Shown here: positions 37,200-46,054 of the stretch, one piece after another
How the letters are laid out: each line of letters begins with the position of its first letter
Numbering within the stretch: the stretch's first letter is position 1
DNA from: Bacteroides helcogenes P 36-108
GTDB lineage: Bacteria; Bacteroidota; Bacteroidia; Bacteroidales; Bacteroidaceae
Length of the DNA: 64,000 nucleotides
Direction: 5' to 3'
Assembly: GCF_000186225.1 (NCBI RefSeq)
Contig: NC_014933.1
Coordinates: 2,294,001-2,358,000, forward strand
Position numbers and translations under genes: made by a program
The notes under the pieces: model-generated
The model's input: the letters and a program-made list of their open reading frames with translations, nothing else
What the model was told of the DNA's origin: nothing
The model's database searches: none

Positions 37200-37964
37200 A
37201 TGAAATTAAGGATATTGGGAAGTGGAACCTCCACGGGAGTGCCGGAAATTGGTTGTACTTGTTCTGTCTGCGCTTCTGCCGATCCGCGTGACAATCGGCT
37301 GCGCGCGTCATCTTTGCTACATACGGACGATGCGGTGATATTGATTGACTGCGGTCCTGACTTCAGGGAGCAGATGTTGCGTATGCTTTCTTTTGAGAAG
37401 ATTGACGGTGTTCTGATAACTCATGAGCATTATGACCATGTGGGGGGATTGGACGACTTGCGGCCTTTTTGCCGTTTTGGCGAAATACCTGTTTATTCGG
37501 ATACTTATACCGCTACTCATTTGCGGGCACGGATGCCTTACTGTTTTGTGGATAAAGTTTATCCGGGAGTACCCCGCATTTACCTTTGGGAAGTGGAAGC
37601 CGGTATTCCTTTTTATGTTCATCATACCGAAATAATGCCAGTCCGGATTATGCATGGAAAATTACCGATTTTGGGCTACCGCATCGGGCAACGTTTGGGA
37701 TATGTCACGGATATGCTCACAATGCCTGAAGCCTCTTATGAACAGTTGGAGGGGGTAGATGTTCTGGTGATGAATGCTTTGCGTTTACAGCCTCATGCCA
37801 CTCATCAGAACCTTTCCGAAGCACTGAAAGTAGCGAACCGTATCGGAGCTAAGGAAACTTATCTCATTCACATGAGTCATCATATCGGTCTGCATGCCGA
37901 AGTCAGCGAACAACTTCCTCCACATGTGCATTTGGCTTACGACGGCCAAGAAATTCTTTTCTAA
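37200..37964 (+). CDS. PhnP-like MBL-fold metallo-hydrolase
   Basis: A 254-residue metallo-beta-lactamase-fold phosphodiesterase. LGSGTSTGVPEIGCTCSVC contains the extra Cys-type zinc site seen in PhnP, followed by DCGPDFREQML, THEHYDHVGGLDDL and HMSHHIGLH near the end. PhnP hydrolyses cyclic phosphoribosyl phosphates in phosphonate use, but there are no phn genes here, so the substrate is probably another cyclic phosphodiester. It starts 16 bases after murB and looks co-transcribed. Confidence 0.82.
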   Translation: MKLRILGSGTSTGVPEIGCTCSVCASADPRDNRLRASSLLHTDDAVILIDCGPDFREQMLRMLSFEKIDGVLITHEHYDHVGGLDDLRPFCRFGEIPVYSDTYTATHLRARMPYCFVDKVYPGVPRIYLWEVEAGIPFYVHHTEIMPVRIMHGKLPILGYRIGQRLGYVTDMLTMPEASYEQLEGVDVLVMNALRLQPHATHQNLSEALKVANRIGAKETYLIHMSHHIGLHAEVSEQLPPHVHLAYDGQEILF

Positions 37965-38027
37965 ACTTTTTGAAACATTTGTTTTGTTTTATTAGTAGGA
38001 AATACTATTTTTGCCAAGAGTTGATAA

Positions 38028-39680
38028 ATGAATGCCATGAAGCCTCGACTTCTTATACGAATAGCTGTTGTTCTGTCCGTAGTGATGCTATGTACGGGGT
38101 TCGGCGTGTACTCTTTTCTGCGCCTGAATGCAGTGGAGAATCAGCAGGATTTCAATCTTTATGCGCTGGTTCCTCAAGATGCTGTCTCGGTACTTGAAAC
38201 AGACCGCATGGCTGATTTGGTGGAGGATGTCAATCAACTGGATTGCAGTAAGGATAATCATTTTTTATACATATCCGATCTTTTTGTTTGTCTCAAGAAG
38301 TACCTATATACATTAGTGGAAGACACTCCCCATGGACTGAGCAAACAGATGAATAAAATGTTGATTAGTTTTCATGAGCCAGACACTCCGATGAATCAGG
38401 TGTTATATTGTAGCTTGGGCTCCGGTGATTATGAACTGGTGGAATCTTTTGTGCATAAATATTGTTCCAGCAACTTTCCTTCTAAATTCTTCGATTATAA
38501 GGGAGAGGAAATAAGAATTTACCCGATGAAGGACGGACGCTTTCTGGCCGTTTACTTTACTCCGGATTTTTTGGTTGTCAGTTTTCAGAAACGGCTTGTT
38601 GAGCATGTCATCGATGCATACCGCGAAAAAAAATCCTTGATGAGTCTCCGGTCTTTTCCCCGAATGCATGTCGATAAACACGAAAAAGTCTCTGCTACGC
38701 TTTATGTGCGTATGAAGAATGTGGATATGGGAAAGCCTACGGATGGCATCCGTTCTCAGACCCATTTGGGAAGCTGGGTGGAGTTTGATATGAAATTTAA
38801 TGAAAATGCCATTTATTGTTCAGGTCTTAGTCATGAGCCAGATTCTGCACAGACATTCATCAATGTCTTACGTAATCAGAAACCGGTGGAAGGTTTCCCG
38901 AGCGCATTCCTACCGTCCACTACATTTTTTTATGACCGTTGGGCACTTTCAGACAGAAAGGCAGTATTCCGCTTTACTGCCCGGCAGGAATATGCCAAGG
39001 CTACCTATTCCGACTATATCAAGAGGCGCGATGAAGAATGGATTGCTTATCTGAATGATTGTGGAGGAGAAAGTGTGATGTCTTGTCTTTTTTATTCTAA
39101 AGATACGCTAAACACGTTGCCGTGCGCTGTAATGAGTGTTCCCGTGAAAGATGAGTTGGCTGCTGAAAGTCGGTTGCAAGCATTGTTGCATGCCACTCCG
39201 AGGGAAGAAGACGCTCCACCTGTTCCGCGATTGTCTCCCGATTATGCCCGATATCCTAAGGCAAGAAGGTTCAGGCAATATATATTACCCCGCAATACTT
39301 TGCTTACTCAGATTACAGGCATTACCGAGTCTGCGCTTTACACTTACGCCAGTTTTTATCGGGGAAGCTTGTTGTTGGCCCCCGATGCTTCCAGTCTTTC
39401 TGCATATATAGATGCGGTGGAGAATGCAGATGTGCTGGATGGTATGCCGATATATGAAGAAGGGATAGGAAGTTTATCTCCTATATACAATTTTGTAATG
39501 ATGGTGGACATGGAGGAAATGTTGAATCAGCCTGAAACGTATGTACGGTTAATTCCAAATTTCTTTTTTCGTCAGGCAAAATTTTTCCGTAATTTTATGC
39601 TTGCTATACAATTCACATGTGCGGAAGGAGTGATATATCCCAATATTGTACTGCTTTATAAGGGCGAGAAAGCCAATTAA
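38028..39680 (+). CDS. DUF3352-like membrane-anchored protein
   Basis: A 550-residue protein with one N-terminal helix (about residues 8-32) and a large extracytoplasmic region without Cys lipobox. It resembles the DUF3352 family of Bacteroidetes: AVSVLETDRMADLVEDV, YCSLGSGDYELVESFVHKY and SLLLAPDASSLSAYIDAVEN are the kinds of block seen there. Function unknown. The start may be the fourth codon, also Met. It is the last gene of the run that begins with threonine dehydrogenase and is followed by a 21-bp hairpin. Confidence 0.7.
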   Translation: MNAMKPRLLIRIAVVLSVVMLCTGFGVYSFLRLNAVENQQDFNLYALVPQDAVSVLETDRMADLVEDVNQLDCSKDNHFLYISDLFVCLKKYLYTLVEDTPHGLSKQMNKMLISFHEPDTPMNQVLYCSLGSGDYELVESFVHKYCSSNFPSKFFDYKGEEIRIYPMKDGRFLAVYFTPDFLVVSFQKRLVEHVIDAYREKKSLMSLRSFPRMHVDKHEKVSATLYVRMKNVDMGKPTDGIRSQTHLGSWVEFDMKFNENAIYCSGLSHEPDSAQTFINVLRNQKPVEGFPSAFLPSTTFFYDRWALSDRKAVFRFTARQEYAKATYSDYIKRRDEEWIAYLNDCGGESVMSCLFYSKDTLNTLPCAVMSVPVKDELAAESRLQALLHATPREEDAPPVPRLSPDYARYPKARRFRQYILPRNTLLTQITGITESALYTYASFYRGSLLLAPDASSLSAYIDAVENADVLDGMPIYEEGIGSLSPIYNFVMMVDMEEMLNQPETYVRLIPNFFFRQAKFFRNFMLAIQFTCAEGVIYPNIVLLYKGEKAN

Positions 39681-39709
39681 AAGAAATACTTAATATATAT
39701 CGGACACGA

Positions 39710-39759
39710 ATTATGCAGACATTAATATTCTTTATTTTGAATATTAATGTCTGCATAAT
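39710..39759. terminator. 21-bp bidirectional terminator
   Basis: Two perfect 21-base arms (39710-39730 and 39739-39759), with AATATT/TATTAATG-type inner sequence, around an 8-base T-rich loop. They separate the convergent DUF3352 and DUF3127 genes. Confidence 0.7.
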
Positions 39760-39779
39760 CCGAGCCTGATGATTTTTGT

Positions 39780-40148
39780 TCAGAAAGGCAGGTCATCCTT
39801 TGCGTCTCCTGCAAGGAATTCCGGTGCGGCGCTGGGTGCGGGAGGGGGTACGGGGGCGCCCGGCGCAGATGCGGCAGCACTCACGCGTTCTACTTTCCAA
39901 GCACGGATACTGTTGAACCAGCGATCTTGCCACTGGCGTGCATCTACATCGAAAGAAACGGTCAGTTCCTCGCCCATTTGAATGTTGAATTGTTCTATTT
40001 TATCTGCTCCAAAAACGTCGAAGCACATTTTGCGAGGATATTGGCCATGGTCTTCGATCACATATTCTTGTGATTTCCATTCGTTGCCGGACTTAGAAAC
40101 TCCGCCTCTGGGCTGGAGTATAGCGATGATTTTTCCTGTAAATTCCAT
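39780..40148 (-). CDS. DUF3127 protein with SSB-like C-terminal tail
   Basis: A 122-residue protein. The first 85 residues are a beta-rich domain (MEFTGKIIAILQPRGGVSK, EYVIEDHGQYPRKMCFDVFG, MGEELTVSFDVDARQW) belonging to DUF3127, probably an OB-like fold. Then comes a Pro/Ala-rich low-complexity linker (about 90-112) and the acidic tip DDLPF at the C-terminus. That layout is the one of single-stranded-DNA-binding proteins, whose tip DDDIPF recruits repair partners. It is divergent from dnaN, upstream of a DnaQ-type exonuclease and recN. I infer a DNA-binding or SSB-accessory role. Confidence 0.75.
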   Translation of the reverse strand: MEFTGKIIAILQPRGGVSKSGNEWKSQEYVIEDHGQYPRKMCFDVFGADKIEQFNIQMGEELTVSFDVDARQWQDRWFNSIRAWKVERVSAAASAPGAPVPPPAPSAAPEFLAGDAKDDLPF

Positions 40149-40171
40149 TGTTCTCTTTTTAAATGATGCTG

Positions 40172-40179
40172 CGAAGTTA
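40172..40179 (-). promoter_or_regulatory. -7 element of the DUF3127 gene
   Basis: The minus strand reads TAACTTCG, one mismatch to TAnnTTTG, 24 bases upstream of the start codon. Confidence 0.4.
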
Positions 40180-40231
40180 CAATTTTTTAGTAATACGAGA
40201 CGAATATTCGGGCGTTTTTTCTTTCTATTTC

Positions 40232-40262
40232 TTTGTTGTAGGGAATTCTTTTTTTAACTTTG
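40232..40262 (+). promoter_or_regulatory. Promoter of dnaN
   Basis: TTTG at 40232-40235, a 19-base spacer and TAACTTTG at 40255-40262, both exact. The ATG is at 40313. Confidence 0.7.
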
Positions 40263-40312
40263 TCCGTTGCTTAAATAAGAAGACAAAATAAAAACTTAAA
40301 TATATAGATTAT

Positions 40313-41437
40313 ATGAAATTTATCGTTTCAAGCACTGCGCTCTCAAGCCATTTGCAGGCTATCAGTCGAGTGATTAATTCGAAAAATGCGCTGCCTATTT
40401 TGGATTGTTTCCTTTTTGAACTGCAAGACGGAACTTTAACTGTAACTGTGTCTGACAGTGAAACGACTATGGTTACTACCGTTGAAGTAAATGAAAGTGA
40501 TATGGACGGACGTTTTGCTGTGATTGCCAAAACTTTGTTGGACGCATTGAAAGAAATTCCGGAACAACCGCTGACATTTGAGATTAATACGGATTCTTTG
40601 GAGATTACGGTACAGTATCAGAACGGTAAATACAGTCTGGTGGGGCAGAACGCAGATGAGTTTCCCCAGTCGGCTATGTTGGGCGATAATGCTGTGCGGG
40701 TGGAAATGGATGCGCAGGTATTACTTGGTGGCATTAACCGTGCTGTGTTTGCGACAGCCGATGATGAGCTTCGTCCTGTAATGAACGGTATCTATTTTGA
40801 CATCACAACCGAAGATATTACGATGGTCGCATCCGACGGTCATAAGCTGGTACGTTGCAAGACGTTGGCTGCAAAAGGCAATGAACGCGCTGCATTTATT
40901 CTGCCCAAAAAACCGGCTTCTCTGATGAAAAATTTGTTGCCAAAGGAACAAGGCAATGTTGTCATCGAGTTTGATGAGCGTAACGCGGTGTTTACTTTGG
41001 AGAGTTACCGTATGGTATGCCGCCTGATCGAAGGGCGTTATCCGAATTATAACTCAGTAATTCCGCAGAATAATCCGTATAAGGTTACTGTAGATCGCCA
41101 ACAGTTGATCGGTGCATTGCGCCGTGTTTCCATATTTTCATCACAGGCAAGCAGCCTTATCAAGTTGCGTATGCAGGAGAATCTTATTGTAATTTCTGCT
41201 CAGGATATAGATTTCTCCACTTCTGCGGAAGAAAATCTGGTTTGCCAATATGCCGGTAATCCGATGAGCATTGGTTTTAAATCTACTTTTCTGATTGACA
41301 TTCTGAATAATATTTCTGCTGATGAGGTGATTATTGAGTTGGCTGATCCATCTCGTGCCGGTGTCATCATTCCAGTAGAGCAGGAAGAAAATGAAGATTT
41401 ACTGATGTTGCTGATGCCGATGATGCTGAATGACTGA
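40313..41437 (+). CDS. dnaN: DNA polymerase III beta sliding clamp
   Basis: A 374-residue clamp made of three similar domains, begun by MKFIVSSTALSSHLQAISRVI. Typical blocks are NALPILDCFLFE, ATDDELRPVMNGIYFD and CRLIEGRYPNYNSVIPQ, and the C-terminus carries the partner-binding pocket (VEQEENEDLLMLLMPMML). Here dnaN is not next to dnaA or recF, which is common in Bacteroidales. A large inverted repeat separates it from the DnaQ-like gene. Confidence 0.96.
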   Translation: MKFIVSSTALSSHLQAISRVINSKNALPILDCFLFELQDGTLTVTVSDSETTMVTTVEVNESDMDGRFAVIAKTLLDALKEIPEQPLTFEINTDSLEITVQYQNGKYSLVGQNADEFPQSAMLGDNAVRVEMDAQVLLGGINRAVFATADDELRPVMNGIYFDITTEDITMVASDGHKLVRCKTLAAKGNERAAFILPKKPASLMKNLLPKEQGNVVIEFDERNAVFTLESYRMVCRLIEGRYPNYNSVIPQNNPYKVTVDRQQLIGALRRVSIFSSQASSLIKLRMQENLIVISAQDIDFSTSAEENLVCQYAGNPMSIGFKSTFLIDILNNISADEVIIELADPSRAGVIIPVEQEENEDLLMLLMPMMLND

Positions 41438-41463
41438 AAGAAATAGTAATCTGTCATCTGTGA

Positions 41464-41537
41464 TTTAGGCACGGATTACGCGGATTTTACGATTCAGGTT
41501 AAATAAACTGTGTCAATCCGTGTGATCCGTGCCTAAA
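41464..41537. repeat. 23-bp inverted repeat after dnaN (GGCACGGATTAC type)
   Basis: Arms 41464-41486 and 41515-41537 pair over 23 positions with two G-T pairs, around a 28-base loop. The arm begins TTTAGGCACGGATTACGCGG. Its sequence type, AGGCACGGAT...CGGATT, recurs at 30990-31042 and fits a dispersed intergenic repeat; it may also terminate dnaN transcription. Confidence 0.6.
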
Positions 41538-41590
41538 AAGATAAATCTGGGGCAGGCTATTTGTGAAAAATATAGTAAATATAAAATTCA

Positions 41591-42361
41591 ATGAAACTAA
41601 ATTTGAAAAATCCGATTGTTTTCTTCGATTTGGAGACAACCGGTACAAATATCAATTCGGATAGAATTGTCGAAATCTGTTATTTGAAGGTTTATCCTAA
41701 CGGAAATGAAGAAGCGAAAACAATGCGTATCAATCCTGAAATGCATATTCCTGCCGAGGCTTCGGCTGTTCACGGCATTTACGATGAAGATGTGGCAAAA
41801 TGCCCTACTTTTAAGGAGGTTGCTCGTAACATAGCCAATGATATTGAAGGAAGTGATCTTGCTGGCTTTAACTCCAACCGTTTTGATATACCTGTTCTGG
41901 CGGAAGAATTCCTGCGCGCTGGAGTGGATATTGATATGAGTCGTCGTAAATTCGTGGATGTACAAGTTATTTTTCACAAGATGGAACAGCGTACTTTGTC
42001 CGCAGCTTATAAATTCTATTGCGGTAAGAATCTGGAAGATGCACATACAGCCGAGGCTGACACCCGTGCTACGTACGAGGTGCTGATGGCTCAGTTGGAT
42101 CGTTATGAAGATTTGCAGAATGATGTCGCTTTTCTTGCCGATTATTCCAGCTTCAACAAAAATGTGGACTTTGCAGGGCGCATGGTTTATGATGAGCATG
42201 GAGTGGAGATTTTTAATTTCGGCAAGTATAAAGGCATGTCTGTCTCGGAAGTGCTGAAGCGTGATCCGGGTTATTATAGCTGGATTTTGAACAGTGATTT
42301 TACCTTGAATACCAAGGCTATGCTGACAAAGATACGCCTGCGTGAAATGACTCAGAAATAG
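41591..42361 (+). CDS. DnaQ-like 3'-5' exonuclease
   Basis: A 256-residue DEDDh exonuclease. Motif I is FFDLETTGTN, motif II contains AGFNSNRFDIPVL, and motif III contains the His/Asp segment DAHTAEADTRATYEVL. The last 60 residues (FNFGKYKGMSVSEVLKRDP) form a small extra domain seen in several Bacteroidetes exonucleases. It could be the proofreading epsilon subunit or a stand-alone repair nuclease; its position after dnaN and before recN suits either. It is followed by coaBC after 10 bases. Confidence 0.85.
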   Translation: MKLNLKNPIVFFDLETTGTNINSDRIVEICYLKVYPNGNEEAKTMRINPEMHIPAEASAVHGIYDEDVAKCPTFKEVARNIANDIEGSDLAGFNSNRFDIPVLAEEFLRAGVDIDMSRRKFVDVQVIFHKMEQRTLSAAYKFYCGKNLEDAHTAEADTRATYEVLMAQLDRYEDLQNDVAFLADYSSFNKNVDFAGRMVYDEHGVEIFNFGKYKGMSVSEVLKRDPGYYSWILNSDFTLNTKAMLTKIRLREMTQK

Positions 42362-42371
42362 CAAGTGCAAA

Positions 42372-43601
42372 ATGGCGAATATTCTGAAAGGGAAAAAAAT
42401 AATATTAGGCATTACTGGAAGCATCGCTGCTTATAAGGCATGCCATATCATCCGTGGCTTGATAAAACGGGACGCCGAAGTACAGGTGGTCATAACTCCT
42501 GCCGGTAAAGAATTTATTACTCCCATCACTTTGTCTGCATTGACAGGAAAACCGGTCATCAGTGAGTTCTTTGCACAGCGTGACGGAACATGGAACAGCC
42601 ATGTTGATTTGGGATTGTGGGCTGATGCCATGCTGATAGCTCCGGCTACAGCTTCTTCTATTGGCAAGATGGCAAATGGAATAGCTGACAATATGCTGAT
42701 AACCACTTATCTTTCGGCAAAAGCCCCTGTGTTTATAGCTCCTGCTATGGACTTGGATATGTATGCCCATCCTTCTACCCAAAAGAATCTTGAGATTTTG
42801 CGTTCTTACGGCAATCATGTTATAGAACCTGGTGCGGGAGAGCTTGCCAGTCATCTGATAGGCAAGGGACGCATGGAGGAACCGGAAAAGATCATTCTTC
42901 ATCTGGAACAATATTTTGCTTTCAAGGAGGGTGACTTAGTTGGCAAAACCATTATGATAACGACAGGACCTACTTACGAGAAGATAGATCCGGTGCGTTT
43001 TATCGGTAACTATTCTTCAGGAAAGATGGGATTTGCACTTGCCGATGAATGTGCCGGTCGGGGAGCTAAGGTAATATTGGTTACGGGACCGGTACAGCAA
43101 ACTACACATTTTCCTATGTACCGATATCATGAGGTGGAATCGGCCCGGCAGATGTATGATGTCGCCTATGCACTCTTTAAAGAGGCAGATGCTGCAATCT
43201 TGTCCGCTGCAGTTGCCGATTATACTCCGGAGGAAGTAGCAGATGAGAAAATCAAACGGGAAAAGACAGGAGGCATGACTTTGCGGTTGAAACCTACGCA
43301 GGATATTGCTGCCGCTTTGGGGAAATTGAAGGACGCTACGGAAAAGCGGAAAATATTGGCGGGCTTTGCTCTTGAAACCAATGATGAACGGCATAATGCA
43401 GAGAGTAAACTTAATCGGAAGAACCTGGATTTCATTGTGCTGAATTCCTTGAATGATGAAGGGGCCGGCTTTCGTTGTGATACGAACAAAATCTGTATTA
43501 TCGACCGGGAGGGAACGACTGATTATCCGTTGAAGTCCAAGGTTGAAGTTGCCAAAGACATTGTAGATCGTCTGGTAAAGATATTATCAATTGTCAATTA
43601 G
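42372..43601 (+). CDS. coaBC: Bifunctional phosphopantothenoylcysteine decarboxylase / phosphopantothenate-cysteine ligase
   Basis: A 409-residue fusion for two steps of coenzyme A synthesis. The CoaC flavoprotein half (about 1-185) contains GITGSIAAYKA, the active-site His in NSHVDLGLWAD and APAMDLDMYAHPS. The CoaB half (about 190-409) contains MITTGPTYEKIDPVRFIGNYSS, written here as separate blocks ITTGPTYEKIDP and FIGNYSSGKMG, then ADYTPEEVADEKIK with the dimer-interface Lys. In CoaC the usual PxMNxxM motif has Asp for Asn. The stop codon is one base before the recN ATG. Confidence 0.93.
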   Translation: MANILKGKKIILGITGSIAAYKACHIIRGLIKRDAEVQVVITPAGKEFITPITLSALTGKPVISEFFAQRDGTWNSHVDLGLWADAMLIAPATASSIGKMANGIADNMLITTYLSAKAPVFIAPAMDLDMYAHPSTQKNLEILRSYGNHVIEPGAGELASHLIGKGRMEEPEKIILHLEQYFAFKEGDLVGKTIMITTGPTYEKIDPVRFIGNYSSGKMGFALADECAGRGAKVILVTGPVQQTTHFPMYRYHEVESARQMYDVAYALFKEADAAILSAAVADYTPEEVADEKIKREKTGGMTLRLKPTQDIAAALGKLKDATEKRKILAGFALETNDERHNAESKLNRKNLDFIVLNSLNDEGAGFRCDTNKICIIDREGTTDYPLKSKVEVAKDIVDRLVKILSIVN

Positions 43602-43602
43602 T

Positions 43603-45261
43603 ATGTTGCGTTCACTTTATATACAGAATTATGCGCTGATTGAGAAACTTGACATCAAGTTTGGTAGTGGTTTCTCCGTGATAACAGGTGAGACAGGCGC
43701 TGGAAAATCTATTATTCTGGGGGCAATAGGCTTGCTGCTCGGACAGCGTGCTGACGTGAAGTCTATACGTACAGGAGCGTCAAAATGTATTATTGAGGCT
43801 CGTTTTGACATATCCGCTTACGGCATGCAGCCTTTTTTTGAAGAAAATGAGCTTGAATATGATGACGAATGCATCCTACGCCGTGAAGTGTATGCTTCCG
43901 GCAAAAGCCGGGCATTTATTAATGATACTCCTGCTTCATTGGCTCAAATGAAAGAATTGGGCGAATTATTGATCGACGTACATTCCCAGCATCAAAATTT
44001 ACTATTGAATAAGGAAGGTTTCCAGCTCAATGTACTGGATATCCTGTCACACAATGAAGATAATCTGGCATCGTATCGGACAATTTATCAGGAATGGAGG
44101 CAGGCATCGCATGATTTGGAACACCTCATAGCCTGTGCGAAACAGGATAAAGCTGATGAAGATTATATCCGCTTCCAATTGGAGCAATTGGAAGATGCCC
44201 GTTTGTCGGCAGGCGAACAGGAAGAACTGGAGCAGGAAGCGGAGACTTTGAGTCATGCGGAGGAAATCAAAGCGGGGCTGTATCGTGCCGGACAGACTTT
44301 GTATGCGGATGAAGGTGGTTTGCTTTCCGAACTCAAAGATTGTCTGAATACCATGCTTGGATTGCAGAGTGTCTTTCCTGTTGCCGGTGAGCTTGCCGAA
44401 CGTCTGGAAAGTGCTTATATAGAACTGAAAGATATTTCGCAGGAGATTTCCGGGAAAGAAGAGGGAGTGGAGTTTAACCCTGTTCGTTTGAAAGAAGTGA
44501 ACGGGCGCTTGAATTTAATTTACACACTTCAGCAAAAGCATCGTGTCTCTACGGTTGACGAGCTTTTGGCGCTTGAGAATGAGTATTCTGAAAAGCTTTC
44601 GGCTATAACTTCATCGGAAGAGAATATTGAAGAATTGAAGGTGCGTTGTGAAACCTTATATAATGCTGTGAAAAAGCAGGCCGATGTACTTACGAAGGCG
44701 CGTACTGCGGCAGCGCGTGAGGTGGAGAAGCAGATGGCCTCACGCCTGATGCCGCTTGGTATGCCCAATGTGCGTTTTCTGGTGGAAATGGGAGTTCGTA
44801 AGGAGCCGGGCATACATGGTACTGATACGGTCAACTTCCTGTTTTCCGCTAATAAAAACGGAACTTTACAAAGCATATCCTCAGTAGCTTCCGGTGGTGA
44901 AATTGCCCGTGTCATGCTGTCTGTCAAGGCAATGATAGCAGGTGCAGTGAAGCTTCCCACCATTGTGTTCGATGAAATAGATACCGGAGTTTCCGGTGAG
45001 ATAGCGGACCGGATGGCTGATATCATGCAGGAGATGGGGGAGAGCAACCGTCAAGTTATCAGTATCACTCATTTACCTCAGATCGCAGCTCGCGGATGTG
45101 CTCATTATAAGGTTTATAAACAAGATAATGAAACAGAGACGAATAGCCATATCCGTTGTTTGACAGATGATGAAAGGATAGAGGAGATAGCGCATATGCT
45201 GAGTGGATCTACCTTGACTGAGGCGGCTTTGAACAATGCAAAAGCATTGCTTGGGAGATGA
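43603..45261 (+). CDS. recN: DNA repair ATPase RecN
   Basis: A 552-residue SMC-like ATPase of double-strand-break repair. ATG at 43603 (MLRSLYIQNYALIEKLDI) is chosen over an upstream TTG that would overlap coaBC. Walker A is GETGAGKSIILGA near residue 29, two coiled-coil arms lie in the middle, and the C-terminal blocks are SVASGGEIARVMLSVK and TIVFDEIDTGVSGEIADRM. Length is normal. It shares the transcript of coaBC and the exonuclease. Confidence 0.95.
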   Translation: MLRSLYIQNYALIEKLDIKFGSGFSVITGETGAGKSIILGAIGLLLGQRADVKSIRTGASKCIIEARFDISAYGMQPFFEENELEYDDECILRREVYASGKSRAFINDTPASLAQMKELGELLIDVHSQHQNLLLNKEGFQLNVLDILSHNEDNLASYRTIYQEWRQASHDLEHLIACAKQDKADEDYIRFQLEQLEDARLSAGEQEELEQEAETLSHAEEIKAGLYRAGQTLYADEGGLLSELKDCLNTMLGLQSVFPVAGELAERLESAYIELKDISQEISGKEEGVEFNPVRLKEVNGRLNLIYTLQQKHRVSTVDELLALENEYSEKLSAITSSEENIEELKVRCETLYNAVKKQADVLTKARTAAAREVEKQMASRLMPLGMPNVRFLVEMGVRKEPGIHGTDTVNFLFSANKNGTLQSISSVASGGEIARVMLSVKAMIAGAVKLPTIVFDEIDTGVSGEIADRMADIMQEMGESNRQVISITHLPQIAARGCAHYKVYKQDNETETNSHIRCLTDDERIEEIAHMLSGSTLTEAALNNAKALLGR

Positions 45262-45310
45262 TTAGGTGGTAATAATAAAATAATGAATAGTAAAAACAGT
45301 AAATAGACAT

Positions 45311-46051
45311 ATGGTTGATAAAAGTGAAATGATTTTCGGTGTTCGTGCCGTGATAGAAGCCATTCAGGCAGGAAAGGAAATAGACAAGATACTGGTGAAG
45401 AAGGATATCCAAAGTGACTTGTCCAAGGAGTTGTTTGCTGCCTTGAAAGGGACGTTGATTCCTGTGCAGCGTGTTCCGGTAGAACGGATCAACCGTATGA
45501 CACGTAAAAATCATCAGGGGGTAATCGCCTTTGTTTCGGCGGTGACATACCAAAAGACTGAGGATCTGACGCCATTTCTTTTTGAGCAGGGAAAGAATCC
45601 CTTGTTTGTAATGTTGGATGGCATAACTGATGTCCGCAATTTCGGTGCTATTGCCCGTACTTGTGAATGTGCGGCTGTAGATGCGGTGATTATTCCTGCC
45701 AAAAACAGTGTGTCGGTCAATGCCGATGCGGTTAAGACTTCTGCAGGTGCTTTGCATACCTTGCCCGTTTGCCGGGAGCAGAACCTGAAAGAAACTTTGC
45801 AGTTTCTCAAAAACAGTGGCTTCCATATTGTAGCTGCTACGGAGAAGGGAGATTACGACTACACTAAAGCCGATTATACCGGGCCGATGTGTATCATTAT
45901 GGGAGCTGAAGATAAGGGAGTGTCTTATGATAATCTGGCTTTGTGTGACGAATGGGTGAAAATTCCGATGTTGGGGACTATTGAATCACTTAATGTATCT
46001 GTTGCCGCAGGGGTTTTGATTTATGAAGCTGTGAAACAAAGAAACAACTAA
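45311..46051 (+). CDS. rlmB: TrmH/RlmB-family rRNA 2'-O-methyltransferase
   Basis: A 246-residue SPOUT methyltransferase. An N-terminal L30e-like RNA-binding domain (about 5-80, GVRAVIEAIQAGKEIDKILV) precedes the knotted catalytic domain with DGITDVRNFGAIARTCE, IIMGAEDKGVS and GTIESLNVSVAAGVLIYE. RlmB methylates G2251 of 23S rRNA; other TrmH relatives cannot be fully excluded. It lies 50 bases after recN and 3 bases before the next gene. Confidence 0.88.
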   Translation: MVDKSEMIFGVRAVIEAIQAGKEIDKILVKKDIQSDLSKELFAALKGTLIPVQRVPVERINRMTRKNHQGVIAFVSAVTYQKTEDLTPFLFEQGKNPLFVMLDGITDVRNFGAIARTCECAAVDAVIIPAKNSVSVNADAVKTSAGALHTLPVCREQNLKETLQFLKNSGFHIVAATEKGDYDYTKADYTGPMCIIMGAEDKGVSYDNLALCDEWVKIPMLGTIESLNVSVAAGVLIYEAVKQRNN

Positions 46052-46054
46052 AAT

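Noticed and set aside
41597..42424. A 275-codon minus-strand frame opposite the DnaQ-like exonuclease
   Set aside because: It is antisense to a gene with clear DEDDh motifs, composition is rich in Ile, His and Phe typical of shadow frames, and no start region is seen.
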